Shown piece after piece: positions 24,485 through 37,200 of a stretch of DNA of 64,000 nt. This stretch comes from Aldrovandia affinis (taxonomy: Eukaryota > Chordata > Actinopteri > Notacanthiformes > Halosauridae), in the NCBI GenBank assembly GCA_029706075.1, contig JAINUG010000005.1:7305001-7369000 (forward strand). Direction: 5' to 3'. A program made the position numbers and the translations under genes. Below the pieces are notes generated by a model. That model was not told the DNA's origin. It was given only the letters and a program-made list of their open reading frames with translations, and did not search any database. Numbering within the stretch: the stretch's first letter is position 1; each line of letters opens with the position of its first letter.

Positions 24485-25474
24485 CAGGGCCGGCTCAAGG
24501 CACAGGCAATACAGGCAGCTGCCTGGGGCGCCATGTCGGCTAGGGGCGCCATGTCAGCTAGGGGCGCCAGGTCACCCTCACAAAAAAAATCAACAACAAA
24601 AAATTGTCCTTTCCTCCCAAATAAACAAACAAATAAACAAAAATAAATACACTTTGTACCCCTGTTCTGTTCCTCACACAATGTTTCATCTGGTCTGCAC
24701 TTTGACAGAGATGCTGTACTGAGGTGGGGAATACGATGACTGGCTGCTTGCTGAAAGTGGGGGTTAAGTGCGCGCATCACAGGCAACCCAAGAGACGTGC
24801 TGTCGCCTGTCGGGTCAAGCACAGAGGCACACACTACTGATGCAGTCAGACAGAGAGCCAACATCAGCGCGATAGATATCAGATCGATGACAGACAGATT
24901 TTGTGTTTCCAATGACTTTGAAAAGGCACAACAAGCCTTCAGGTGCGCAGGGGAGAAAACGGAGGAAGGAGGGGGAGGAAAAGAGAGTCCAATTAAGAGG
25001 TAGCCTATGTCATCAAAATGCCACTTTTTTGTGTTTCTGTGTTATTGTAGGAGGCTAGGGAGCTAACTAGCTAAGTAATAAACAAGCTAATGCTAGCTAG
25101 ATAATGCGATGCTAAGAGCTACTGCTAGACTCATACAGATTGAAGGATGAATGCATGCTGATGCTGAGTTACCCAACCCTCACGTTTTGGCTTGAAGCTT
25201 ATTAGTACCCACCTGTAGTTATTACCAAAACTAGGCTACTACACCTGAATTGCAGAGTTGAAAAACCCTCATGCTTGCCTTGAGTCTCAAGCTTTATTAT
25301 TAGGCTACCAAAATTAGTAATAGGGTACAACATTATATCAGTGATAATAATGTGGCTAGCTATCCATAAAAAATTGATTTAAGTTGTTTGTCCTACAGCT
25401 GCTTTTGCTTGTAATAGGCTAATAACTGTACCTGTCTGTACAGATATAAGAAATAAGAACAGCAGCCGGCCCTG
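24485..25474. mobile_element. Non-autonomous hAT element with 8-bp target duplication
   Basis: GTTGGTGT stands at 24,477-24,484 and at 25,475-25,482. The element starts CAGGGCCGGCTC and ends CAGCCGGCCCTG, a short inverted repeat typical of hAT. Near the left end GGGGCGCCATGTCNGCTA is repeated two to three times in tandem. No transposase sequence was recognised, so it is a deletion derivative. Confidence 0.85.
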
Positions 25475-25482
25475 GTTGGTGT

Positions 25483-26359
25483 CATGATTACTGGCCAAGT
25501 TTTAGCCAGGACTTGATTGTTGTGGAAACCATTTTAAAATCTTGGATTTGTTTTGAGCTACCAGGTTGTTTTTGAGCTATAAAACTATTAAGTAAGGGGG
25601 TGAATACTTATGCAACTAATTATTGTCTGTTTTTTAATTGACTGCATCTCAGTCTCCCAATGATGACCTGCTGACATGGTGTAGAACTTTGACCTTGATA
25701 GAGAGATAGACTTTGTTAACAATTGTGTTAAAAGTCATCAAGTGTTTTTCTTACCATATTCTCTTATCCTCCCTGTTTAAATGAGACTGTTTTTGCCAGT
25801 AAGTGATTTGTTTGAAAAAAGAAGTGATTTTATTTGATTTTTCCATTTTATTTTTCTTAAAAGAAAAGGAATGACTGTCCTCGTTTGATCTTTCATTTGT
25901 GTGTCTGTCCTCGCCAATTGTAAGAATGGAATTGGAGCACTAGTTTGATTTTGATCTATAACAAATGCTGTTGATTTTCCCGCATTCTTTAGCAATAGTG
26001 CTAAGACATGCTCCTTTTTCTATAGAATGTGTGATTTGTTTCTATTTAAAGTTTTCCAATTGTTTTGCACTAGTTTGATTTTGATCTATAACAAATGCTG
26101 TTGATTTTCCCGCATTCTTTAGCAATATAACTTGATTTGAACCACTTGATGTGCATTTTCAGAGATATATGTAATGGATCACTCCCTAAAAGCCAAAATG
26201 TTTGCACATATAATATGGTATGTGCATACAATACTGCCTTTTCAGTAAAAACCAAAAAATTCACCATTAGTATGAAAATATTTTGATGAATGAACCATAT
26301 TCATTTTAGTACTTGGCAAAAAATTTGAAGATCAAACATATACAGTCATTTCGAAGCCT
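25483..26359. other. Intergenic DNA downstream of mettl8
   Basis: No gene was found. GGGGGTGAATACTTATGCAA at about 25,596 is reminiscent of a Tc1-family end, but its partner was not found. A 61-bp direct repeat is listed separately. Confidence 0.35.
25937..26127. repeat. 61-bp direct repeat, 130 bp apart
   Basis: The sequences at 25,937-25,997 and 26,067-26,127 are identical by eye, starting GCACTAGTTTGATTTTGATC and ending TTCTTTAGCAATA. They point to a recent local duplication. Confidence 0.9.
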
Positions 26360-26365
26360 TTTATT
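26360..26365 (-). terminator. mettl8 poly(A) signal
   Basis: AATAAA on the minus strand, about 320 bases past the mettl8 stop codon. It is the first clear hexamer noted downstream of the gene, so it is the likely cleavage signal. Confidence 0.5.
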
Positions 26366-26686
26366 CAGTTTTGCTTAAGACCTCTTCGCCAAGCTCAGTC
26401 TCTCAGCACATCTGCTGTCCCCACATTACCACAGTGGTTTATGAGACATTTACAGGTGCACAGCACAGAGGATACAGGAGCGGTCAGCCTGGGATCAGAG
26501 TAGTGCTATCTCCAGATTTGGACACACAATTGACTAACTCTCTGCTCTCTATTGGGATATTTTCTCTTGGTCCTGACTTCTGACCTCTGACCCAGGAAGT
26601 TGAATGGGTCATGGCAGTCTGATCCACTGAAGCCCATTCCGTCCACATGTGAGCATGGCCCAGTCCAGGACCAGATATTTGCCAGG

Positions 26687-26826
26687 TCACAGAGGCTTCC
26701 GGTACTTGCTTTGCATCCACACTCTGCGCATCACCACTCTCTTGCCCCTGTTCACCTGCAGACGCCTGTCCTCAAGGTTCTGAACTTCCTCCAATCCAGC
26801 GTTGATGAACAGATGGTGAACCTCGT
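26687..26826 (-). CDS. mettl8: mettl8 coding exon 9 (C-terminus and stop)
   Basis: After TTTCAACAG it reads [20 protein letters not shown], then [17 protein letters not shown] and MQSKYRKPL before TGA. It matches the METTL2/METTL8 C-terminus. Confidence 0.95.
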
Positions 26827-28049
26827 CTGTTGAAATGACATGGTTGCCAAGCAATAACTCCTCCACTCCAGTGCCTCTTTAACCACAAGTAAAATCAAAC
26901 CACCTTGCTACTGAATTAAGGGTCCAACATGTTACTGCCAAGTTTCAGAGATAGGCCTTTCAATTTGATTAAAGATTGGTAAGAAAGATTTTTAAATCAA
27001 TACCTTTTGTGAAAAAGTAAACACAAGTACCATCTCCACGTGAATAGAAATTCTCGGACAAGCAGCGACCTGTTAAACAAGAAGATCATTACTGTCACCA
27101 GAATGCCGGGCCACAGTCATGTCACCAAATAATCAATATAGTTACTCACTGTTGTATGCACTTACATCCTACAAGTCAAATACATGATATAAGAACCCCT
27201 AAAACAACATGACCTCTGTTTCCTCACAGTCAACCAGACAGAAGTGTGTAAAGTGTCCTACATATTAACCACAAAACATCTTCACAATAACTGCATAACA
27301 GCCCCATAAGTAAGTAGAACTAACTCTTTAGTAAAGACTTATGCCAGGTGATATAGATTACAATAGGGTGTGCTCTTTCACAATCCATGTCATAAGTGAC
27401 AGGTTCATGTTGCCTCAAAAGCATTCAGCCAATAGGCGGAGGGCAGATGCTGCCTATAACACCAAATATAACTGAAAAAGAAAAAAAGGTGCAGATTATT
27501 TACTGTTAGATATGAATATTTATTTTAATTTGTTGCAGCACTGCTGGGTTTAATCCAATCTCTTTTCGTTGTGCTGCTGGTTTGTTCTGTAAAAATAATC
27601 TGTGCCACTTTCAGGCTGTGGAGTTGCAAACAAACTAACTTTTAGTAATTTATTTGAGAAGCTGGGTGTGTGTAATTCAAACTTAACTTTTGGCTGGCCT
27701 CATCATCATGGCATCACGGTATATACATCAAACCTGATAAATTACAGGCTTGATCTTAATTTTGACTGATTTCCAACCTGAAACAGGGCAGGCCTTGAGA
27801 GGAACTGGAGGATAGATCATTAGTGGTTCCACATTTTTAAAGAAGGCTGACTGATTTCAGTGACTCACCAAAGGAAGTCATTGATTTCAATGTTAGTCAC
27901 TGGAATCGGTCAGCCTTCTTTAAAAATATGGAACCACTAATGATCTATCCTCCAGTTCCTCTCAAGGCCTGTCCTGTTTCAGGTTGGAAAAGATAAGGGT
28001 AAACTGTTGGAGATATACAGATATTTCTCTAACTGATAGGAGTACTAGA

Positions 28050-28093
<44 letters not shown>

Positions 28094-31000
28094 CAGACAG
28101 AGAAGAGAGAGTGTGCATGCATGTCTGCTGAAAGAGAGGAGCTCCACATATTTGTTTCTCAATGTTCCCAATGAAAGGAAGGTGACTGAAAACATCAAAG
28201 TTCGAATCAGACAATGTTGATGGTGTTAACAAAATGAAAACATTGAGGACAGCTATGTCAAATACCTCTTTTAAATCGAAGTTGCGATAAATCATATCTG
28301 CCATAATCCCGAAACAGGACCATTCCTCCCGGCTTCAGGTATGAAGTCAGTTGGTTTACAACTCCTTGCATTCTGCCGACAAAGGAGGGGAAAGATAAAT
28401 ATATTTAATTCACTGTGGAAGACAATTAAAAGGATATATATTACTAATACTAATATATTTAATGACCAGCAACTCTGAAATGTTTTCACAAAAGACTTAC
28501 TGAGGTAACCAGCAACTGTGAAACTGTGAGCTGATAAAGATGCCTCAGTCAGTTCTTCATGGAAACAGTTGTCCCATAAACTTGTAAATTTCACCACAAA
28601 CAATAAAGTATTAGGTAATTTAAGAAGGAGCATATATGTGACTGCTCTTTCTGTCTGTATAGAAATGTAATTCCATGTGTCCCTGGACAGAAGTAGACCT
28701 CTTTATGTAGCCATTTGTCGGTTTGAAATAAAGGAGGCTGAAACCCAGACCTTTAAACCGATGAGAAATCTCGACTTGTTTCTGTTTACATTCCTTGATT
28801 ATGTAAACAGATTGGTATTAATTATTGAATTAATTAATACCATTAGATAGCATTTTCTTATATCTACATATTATTTGAACTTGTAGATACATGTAGTCCT
28901 CGTTCTCCATACCGGATTCAATATTGAGTTTGGAAATATAATTAATTTTATCTAGGCACATCAGGCAACTTAATAAAACTTATGAAATAATTAAAGTTTT
29001 CATGAGCTGAAGTTTGTTTGCTAGGCTTTATTGTGCATTTCTCAAAGCTAGTGCTGTATACAGCTAACGAACAGAATTAAGTTAAAAGTGTAGCCTATTC
29101 TTTGAAATGATGCAGTTGATTTTTACTCAATTAAACCCCTTATTGTCATTTACATTCTCTAACCTGACATGAAGAATGATAATGCTACAGCATGAGACAC
29201 AATTAAGAGGAAGCTGTGTGATTACTTGCCAACTGATTATTCAATGAACTGGCACATTTATTAATTAAGAAAAATAGATTAAAACAGGTTGCAACCAATG
29301 GCTGGTTTAAAGGTAAGGTTTCAGCCTCCTATATTCCTAGCTCACCAGCTGCCACTGCTTCTAACAACATTGCTAATAAAGAGTGAGTGTAAAAGACTGG
29401 CTCAAATGAGCCAAGCCTGGCTTGTAATTACTGGCCCATTACAAAGCATATATGCTTTATGCACTGGGTGATATAAAGTGCTCTCTGTAGGGTATACAAC
29501 TAACATACAACAGGGATGTATGCACTGTTACAGATTGTTTTTACATTCTTTAAATGTAAAAAAGACCAGACATGGCCTTAGAGCTGTTCAACCGAGTTCA
29601 TTTGTAAATTTGAGTGAAGGGTAAGAGGGAGTACAGAAAAATATGACAGAAGAAGAAGAAAACCTATCATGGTTTCCTGTGAGGGCTGACTAGTAGCAAA
29701 TCCATACCCAGACTACCAAATCAGCTGATTTCAACTACAGGAAATATTACACAGCTCATTACAAAAACCAGCGTGCGGAGTGCCCTTTGAGAGTTAGGCC
29801 TTGCAGTTGGGATTCATTTCCGTGGAAGAACAAAGATCATAAATAGTTCAGACTTTTGACAAGATATGTAAGCTGAAATATTCTTGTGCCATGTTTACAG
29901 TCTATGCCTGATTCTCACATCGCGGTAGACAGATGCCAGCTGTGTTATCATTTTACCAGTGCCTGATCCTGTCTCATAATAACCATTCTACTTGCCAGTC
30001 TGCACTGGTTCTCCACAAAAGCATCTGGGTTTTACCCAGCAAATGGTGCAACAGAGGGCCTCTGCTCTGAGCAACCTGGCTGGGGGGGATAATGGAGGGG
30101 CCGTATAATGAGGTGTAGACAGAGCTGGATGGAAGGCAGGGTAGGGGTGTGGGGTGAATTGTGACAGGTGATAAATCACAGAATCCCCTCCTTCCTTTGT
30201 CCCCTGACCTTCACCTACCGAGCAGGGTGGATGGCTGAGAGGACGAAGATGAGCAGGATGACATTCAGGCTCAGAGGTGGAAAAGGGAAAGTGGCCGCCT
30301 CGTTGCAGACGTCCTGAACAAAGGCGTGGCACAGAGACGGGTTGTACACAGGGTTGTCCTGTTCAGGGAGCAAGAAGGCAGCTGAAAACACAAACGTGTA
30401 GTGAAATGCTTCAAAACCCACCGCACGGGGAACTGAAATGTTCATGGCAGTAAACTGTCTTGTAAAATGCCAATTCAGACAAGATTTAAAACTGGATTGT
30501 GTTTGATTTTCTTATTGTGTCATGCAAACAATAATTTACCTGAAAGCCTCCATAACAATAAGACTCATTATAGGGCCTGCATACAATAAATTGAGTTACT
30601 TGTATGTTCCATCAAAAGAATTGCTTAATTCAAACCAACTCATGAATCACTCAAAATATTACAATTACTTACATAATATTACATTTATTTTTTCAGTGTG
30701 AAATCATCACAAAGGTAATTTGATTTGTATTATACACAATGTACAGTAAAAAAAAGCTTCAGAAGTGAACTTCTTACACAGCAGTCGCAGTTTTTTTCAG
30801 TGAAGAATATTCATGGATAAATAACTTTAGAAGCCCTGAGTGAAAAAAACTTAAATATTTTATGTTTTGCACACTGGATGACTGCTCAACAGTGTGCAAA
30901 TTGAGGTTCATTGAGGTTTGGGGTTACTGGGTCTGTATTCTAGCCCTCATTTTGTATCACCTGCACTGAGATTACATCAAAAGCCAAATTCTATTTGTGT

Positions 31001-31226
31001 AAAAAAAAAAAAAAAAGTATGCACCTGCACACAGATAACTGGGTTTCCATGGAAACTGAGAGCCATACCCAGAGCCTGCATTTTAGCTGGAGCTTAAGAA
31101 AGTAAAGCACTACTTGAAAATGCCTACAACAAAACTTATTCAGTAAAACACCCTGAAGACACACACACACACAAACACAATAATCAGAACTTATTCAGTA
31201 AAACACCCTAAACACATACACACACA

Positions 31227-31278
<52 letters not shown>

Positions 31279-34200
31279 AATACCATCAACAATTTTGTGT
31301 CATAGATTTCAGAAGTGAACAATCTTTAAAATAACTGAGCAAACCAATTCCTTTGCACATTTTTGATTTTTGTATTAAAATTAGTGTCACACTAATGGAT
31401 ATCTTCAGATTTGGGGGTTTTGTAGTTAAAAATAGGCATATATCATATTAAGTTTGCTTGTAATGCACTATGTCAATTGTGGATAATAAAACCAAAATGT
31501 GCACTGTCACAATAGACAACCCTTCTACACACCCCACCCCCACCGCCCCCCTTGTGTGACACAGGGTACACAATATACAGCTGATACCTAATAATTGAGC
31601 TCACACACAGGCAAGACTCCAGACAGAGGTTTTTTTTTTCCTGCTATTCAACATGACTATAGTGTTCCCCTCAGAACTGGCACTCAGTAATGAAGTCAGT
31701 CGGCTCTCTGGCTGCTGCCATTTGATAAAAGCCCAAGCATTCCAGGAGCATCAAATGTCCGTTGGGCTGTGAAGCAGGCAGACAGAACTGGCAGCCATTT
31801 TGACAGGCTGACATGGTGGCAATGTTACTGGGGATGAACACAATAAGGATAGAACAGCCACGGTTTAACAGTGTGTGTGCCGCCTCTCCAGAGAAAAGAG
31901 AACAATCATACAGTTTCTACACTATACTAAAAACACGAAACCTGGCTATAAACTCACACATAGCCACATGTTTGTCCTTTCAGAGGATTTAAGCCACATT
32001 TTTATTTCCTCCTATGAACACCTCAGAAAGGCATTTTATATTACTTCAAATGTAAAAAAAATGCTATGACATGTCACTCATTTCATAAGTGAAGCTTCTA
32101 TCTTACATTTGCACAGAATTGCAAAGATTAACTCCTGTTACACAAATTGGCCCTTCATGAACATGCAAGACACTGTTCTTGTACAAAATGATGCATTTTT
32201 AACTTTTTTTGTCCTTTAAATAAAATAGACAGTTTTTTGTTTTGACAATCGGACCTTCTCTCATCTGCACAGTGGGTGGGGGTATGGCGAGGTGTGCTGC
32301 CAGTAAGCCTGAGCTTACCTTCACCAGCTGGATGGCACGTGGGGAGAAGTCACAGCAGTACAGGAATGCCCCTGCACTTTTGGAAGAAAAACAAGGACAA
32401 GATTCTAAATACAAGAGCGACCAGATCACCAAAAAATTAACATATGGGGAAAGAGATGGGGAAAGACAGAGTCTGAACACTGGAGGAAAGCCTTTAAAAT
32501 CAAAGGATTAAAGACTGCCAGATGTTGACAAAGTGCTAGGCTGATTTGTACACATTGTACATTACAAAACTGTGTCTATATATAACATAAATGATAATAA
32601 ATACAGAAGCTGCAGCTGCCTTGAAAGAAAGACAGGAAGCAATGACCTGCTGTCAGGTGATCTGCTGTCAGGTGACTGACTAAGCCCAGTCCATTGGCCC
32701 ACAGTCAGGCCATTCACACAAGAGGAAGTGCTGCCATACCACATGTGATGATGCCGTCCTGTTAGCAATCAAGGGTGAAGTTGGCCGTGAGCACTGGCAC
32801 AGGACCAGTTGACTCTACCCAAGTCCTAAACTTTAACCATTAGATAAAAAACGTGAAACTGACTTCAGACCAGTGCTCATGGGCACCTTCCATCTATGCA
32901 CCTGTTAGCACTCAGCAAGTAGCTCAATATAACAGCAGCCAGAAAAAAAAACTTTCCGCCTTAATCTGAGGATTCAGTCATGAAATCTCAGGACAAAATG
33001 GGGCAGGACAAGCCCCTGGATGGCACAACCGGTAAAGGCACTTGCCAGAAGTGCAGGTTGCCCACTGCAGGCGGGGTTCGATCCCCAGCATGCGCCAGCT
33101 CTGGTTGGGAGTCCCATTCAGGGGTGGCGATTGGCTATTCGCCCAAGGGAGAGGGGGGAGGGAAGCCGGAATGAGCCTGCCGCATGCTAAAGTGTTTATT
33201 AGAGTTACAGTCAACGGCTTGGGGAGGAGATGGTTTGAAGCCTGTGTCACTGCCAGTCACGGAGTTGCGGCAGCAAGATCGTAGTACAGGGGAGGGATAG
33301 CTGACTTACATTCAACTATCGTCAACCTCTTAGAAAGAAGGTACAATTGACCCTTCGCTAAACCACGCCCCAAAACGCAAACTGGCCAATCGCAGCGCCG
33401 TGTTTTACATAGTCCGACAGAGAGTCCGACAGTCTTTTGCTGCCCTCCGTTGACTTTCACGCAAAAATTAGAATTTTTCTTCATTTTCGAGCTGGTTTTG
33501 CGGATTTTTAGCAAATTATGGTTAAACGTTGTGCCTGGGGCACGTGTAACAGTGACACTCGTTACCCAGAGAGGTTTGAAGGAGATATAAGTTTTTTTCC
33601 CTTTACAAAACCTAAATCAAATCCTGAAAAGTGTAGACTGTGTATAAAGCTATGTGGACGTCCTCATGCCCAGTTGAACACCTCCAAGATCAACAAGCAC
33701 AGCTTTGTCTGCTCCAAGGTCAGTAATTACTCTTATCAACCGTAAAATAATGTTATGCTGTTGTTATCAGATGTTAGCTGGTTAACCTAAATTATCGTAA
33801 GGTTCATAGCTATCCGTGGCGCTAGCAAGCTTAGCCAGCGACGCTAACGTGGCTACGGTCTGGATATACAGCTCCGGGTTGCAACGTTGGTAAAGTTAGA
33901 CTAAATGTTAGCTTTGTTATTCGTGACCCAGCCAGCTTGCTAACGTTAAGATGTTACTATCATTACTATTTCAGCACTTTGTCAATGGGCGCAGAAACCT
34001 GTGGAGCTAACCAGAGTAATGTCGTTACAGCACAGGCTACTAATGTTACGTTAGTTAGCTAATGCTAGCTAACTTACTACTGAATGTAACGTTATATAGG
34101 CCTACTGCTTTTGCTTTTTAATGATTGTAATAGTGAATAAAGTGAATAAAGACCTACCCAGCTTTACAGGAACAGTGTTGCTCCTTAATGTCGTTGTCCT

Positions 34201-37200
34201 CTGTCTCAATCGCCAGGTGATTCACTTTTACTTTGTGATCTGTAGGCTATCCCTTCTATCCTAATTTTTTTGGCGTAATTTTTTTGCAGAGTAATTGTGA
34301 TATCCTGGATATAACCTTCGAAAGCATACTGTAGGCTCTTCTGTCTGGTTCTATCGGAAATCTCTTTGTCTATTTTCCAAAAATTTGATAAAATTTCTCC
34401 AGGGAGAGCAGTTAACGACAGCGGTAGCGCCATGCTGGCTCCGAAAGCTTGACGGACTTAGCAACAATAACTAAGGGGGGCGTGGTTTAGCGAAGGGTCA
34501 CCATATTGGGAGAAAATGGGAAAAATCTGAAACAATTTTTTCTTTTCTTTTGTATTTTTTTATGTGGAAGGACAAAAATATTTGGCAGTAGCCCTCTGTA
34601 TACCATCACAAGTCCAGGGTCAGTAGCTGGTTTAAAAATGGCCTTTTAGCCTCCCGGGTGGTCTAGCGGTTACTATGTTCGACACTGGCCACTGCGACCG
34701 GGGTTCAATTCCACCGGCCGTGCCAGAGTCCCTATTTTGAGATTTCATGAAAACTATTGTGTCAAGGGATGGGGAAAGATGTATATAAATGATATACGTT
34801 GATACATTTTCTTTACATGTTTCCTTTTCATGCTTGAATTAATCTCAGAGGGAAAAGGTCCTATGCAAAATTAGATGAAGAGGGTTCTGCTTTTTAGCAC
34901 AAACCGCTATAAACCTGACAGCCATATGGAGGGATTATTGGACTTGTTACAAGCAGTCATTTCAGTTATGAGACATGGCATGACTCAATATTTCATTCAT
35001 CCATTCACTTCATAAATGGATGTATTTTGGGAATAAAACCTCACTTAAAGAACAGCCATTGGAGAAACAATAACAATAGAAAATAATTTTTTGTGTCTTG
35101 ACACATTTAACAAAGTTGTGATTTAATCCCGTGTTTATATTATTGTTCCTCTGAATATAACTGCCTTATAAGCCGCTTAATGTTACACCAATGCTTCATT
35201 TGGAGTGCTATTTAGGTGGATGGAATTTGGCTAGCATCAGCAACATAGGCAATCGAAAATTTTCCCTGTCATTGCTGATAACACGTCTTTCCTCCTTCAC
35301 AGTTCCTTATTGTGTCATCAGCTCCCTCTATCTGTACATCAGTGCCCTCCATATAAACTACACTAAGGCCTCCGTCAGTGTTCACTGTTGACTCAGATCC
35401 AAGTGCTGTGGTTTCACAGGCCAATACAGATTTATCTTCCCCCTGTGTGGCATTACAAATATGCAAACGGTGCAGAGGAAATATTTGAATCCCTCCAATG
35501 CCAAAAGTTTTAAGGGACAGAAGCCTTGTGTTTAAACTCCACTGTGATTTACATAAAAATACATGTTACTTAATGACAGGCCTGAGCCCCTTGGTGACAG
35601 CCACTACACAACTCTGACATGAGGGCATTGGTGGCATTGCAGATTTCCTCTCAATGTGATCATTCCAGCCCTTCCCATTGCACATAAGGCAGTCTGATTG
35701 AGTCTATACTTGTCACAGTACATATGCCAGTAGATGTCCATGCCAGAAAATGTGTCACAAAATAAAAACAATTATCAAAACAAAAACAATCTTGTACCAC
35801 TGCGGCCAAGCCTGGACATCCTACAGTGACTGCCAACCACATCTCAACTGCTGATCTGAGGGAACTCCACAAGTTTTTGTTTTTATCCTGGTTAGGCAAT
35901 ATAACCATGCCTTTTCTGAGAGAGAGTTCAAAGAGAAAAGGGAGATGTCAGATGAGAATTGCAGGTTCATGCAGATTGCATTGAGCTCCATATCCCTTAA
36001 AGGTTTTGCTCAGGTTCTGTCAAAGAGCATATTTCCATGATGACAGACATTGAAGCAATGTTCCACCAAGCATGTGTCCATAACAATGACTGACACAGAG
36101 CCAAACTGATGAAAGAACTGGACAGAGATAAGCTGCATCTTCAATAGGCACTTGGAATCCAATGGGATGTTGAAAGTGACACATTTACCTTCAGAGTCAC
36201 TATCAACAGAAGACCCATTACCAGGAGAGGTATCCTTTCCACTGTCAGCTCAGTACATGTTCCATTAGGTGTCCTTTCCCCATTGATATTGATGGCAAAG
36301 AAAATTCTTCAAGAGTTCTGCAAAGTAAAGTATGGATGGGATGAAGCCATTCCAGAAAAATTATCTAAGCCATGGCAGAGATGGCAGAGATGGGTCATGA
36401 AGAGAACTCAAGTCAAGACCCAACTGTCCAAATTCAAGGCACTATTTAATTTAGGTGCATGAAGCCTGAGCGTAGAACTTTGGCACTCCTCTATGATGTG
36501 GTGCATAGTTTGGTCCACCACACAGGGGGCTGGCATTAATTTTGTTAGGGGCTGTGCTAGTTAACGGTTGGAGTGGATACTCTTTTCTTGTTGAAACCAG
36601 GTGGCTATTTATTTATTTCCAGTCAAATTTGTCCAGGTGCAGTTTGTTGAAATCCTGTGGGGGAGGGTTCTAAAAGATTGGTCTTCTTGGGCTGAATAAT
36701 TTGGGATAATTTAGCAGGTGGGGGAGTTGCGTGCTTTTCCTATAATTTTGTGGGTTATTGCAAGGTGTCGGATGTACAGGCTGCTTTGTAGATAGCACCA
36801 CAGAGGCGGTTGTAGTGCAAATTTAATTAGGCCGCTTTCTGCTCATTAGTGTGCTACAAGGACGAACACCTTGTGTGATTTCCTCATTTCGCAAGTATGT
36901 ACTACCCCGCCTGTACAGAGATGACTGTGTGTGTTGCCACCTGTGGGAGGATGCCTGTACAGAGATGGGAACAGCCCTCAAGAAAGTAGGCTTGTGAAAT
37001 AGGCGCCATTCTGCTCTATAATCACAAAACTGTTGGGAGGATGTCATAGTCGGCTTTGGCCGGGAGTGCCAGGGCTCCGCCCCAGGGAACAGCCCGTTCA
37101 AGAAAGTCATAGGTTTGACGTCTGAAATAGGCCCGGCCATTCTGAACTCTATAATCATAAAAAAACTCTAATTGGCTACCAAATGGAGAAAAGGGATAAA

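Larger units (their letters stand above)
33348..34500. mobile_element. THAP-bearing DNA transposon with 24-bp perfect inverted repeats (ISL2EU-like?)
   Basis: The ends are perfect 24-bp inverted repeats, 33,348-33,371 and 34,477-34,500, starting TGACCCTTCGCTAAACCACG. Near the left end a plus-strand exon encodes a THAP finger. Near the right end a minus-strand exon-like frame starts, so two genes point toward each other. THAP proteins occur in P, Kolobok and ISL2EU/PIF-Harbinger transposons; two opposed genes best fit ISL2EU, by recollection. At 1.15 kb with no catalytic domain it is an internally deleted, non-autonomous copy. It splits a SINE; a clear target duplication is not visible. Confidence 0.75.

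Noticed and set aside
33010-33090. tRNA-like sequences with a good B box
   Set aside because: They are heads of SINEs: followed by the shared SINE body and A-rich tail, with target duplications, and they recur at several sites. Not functional tRNA genes.
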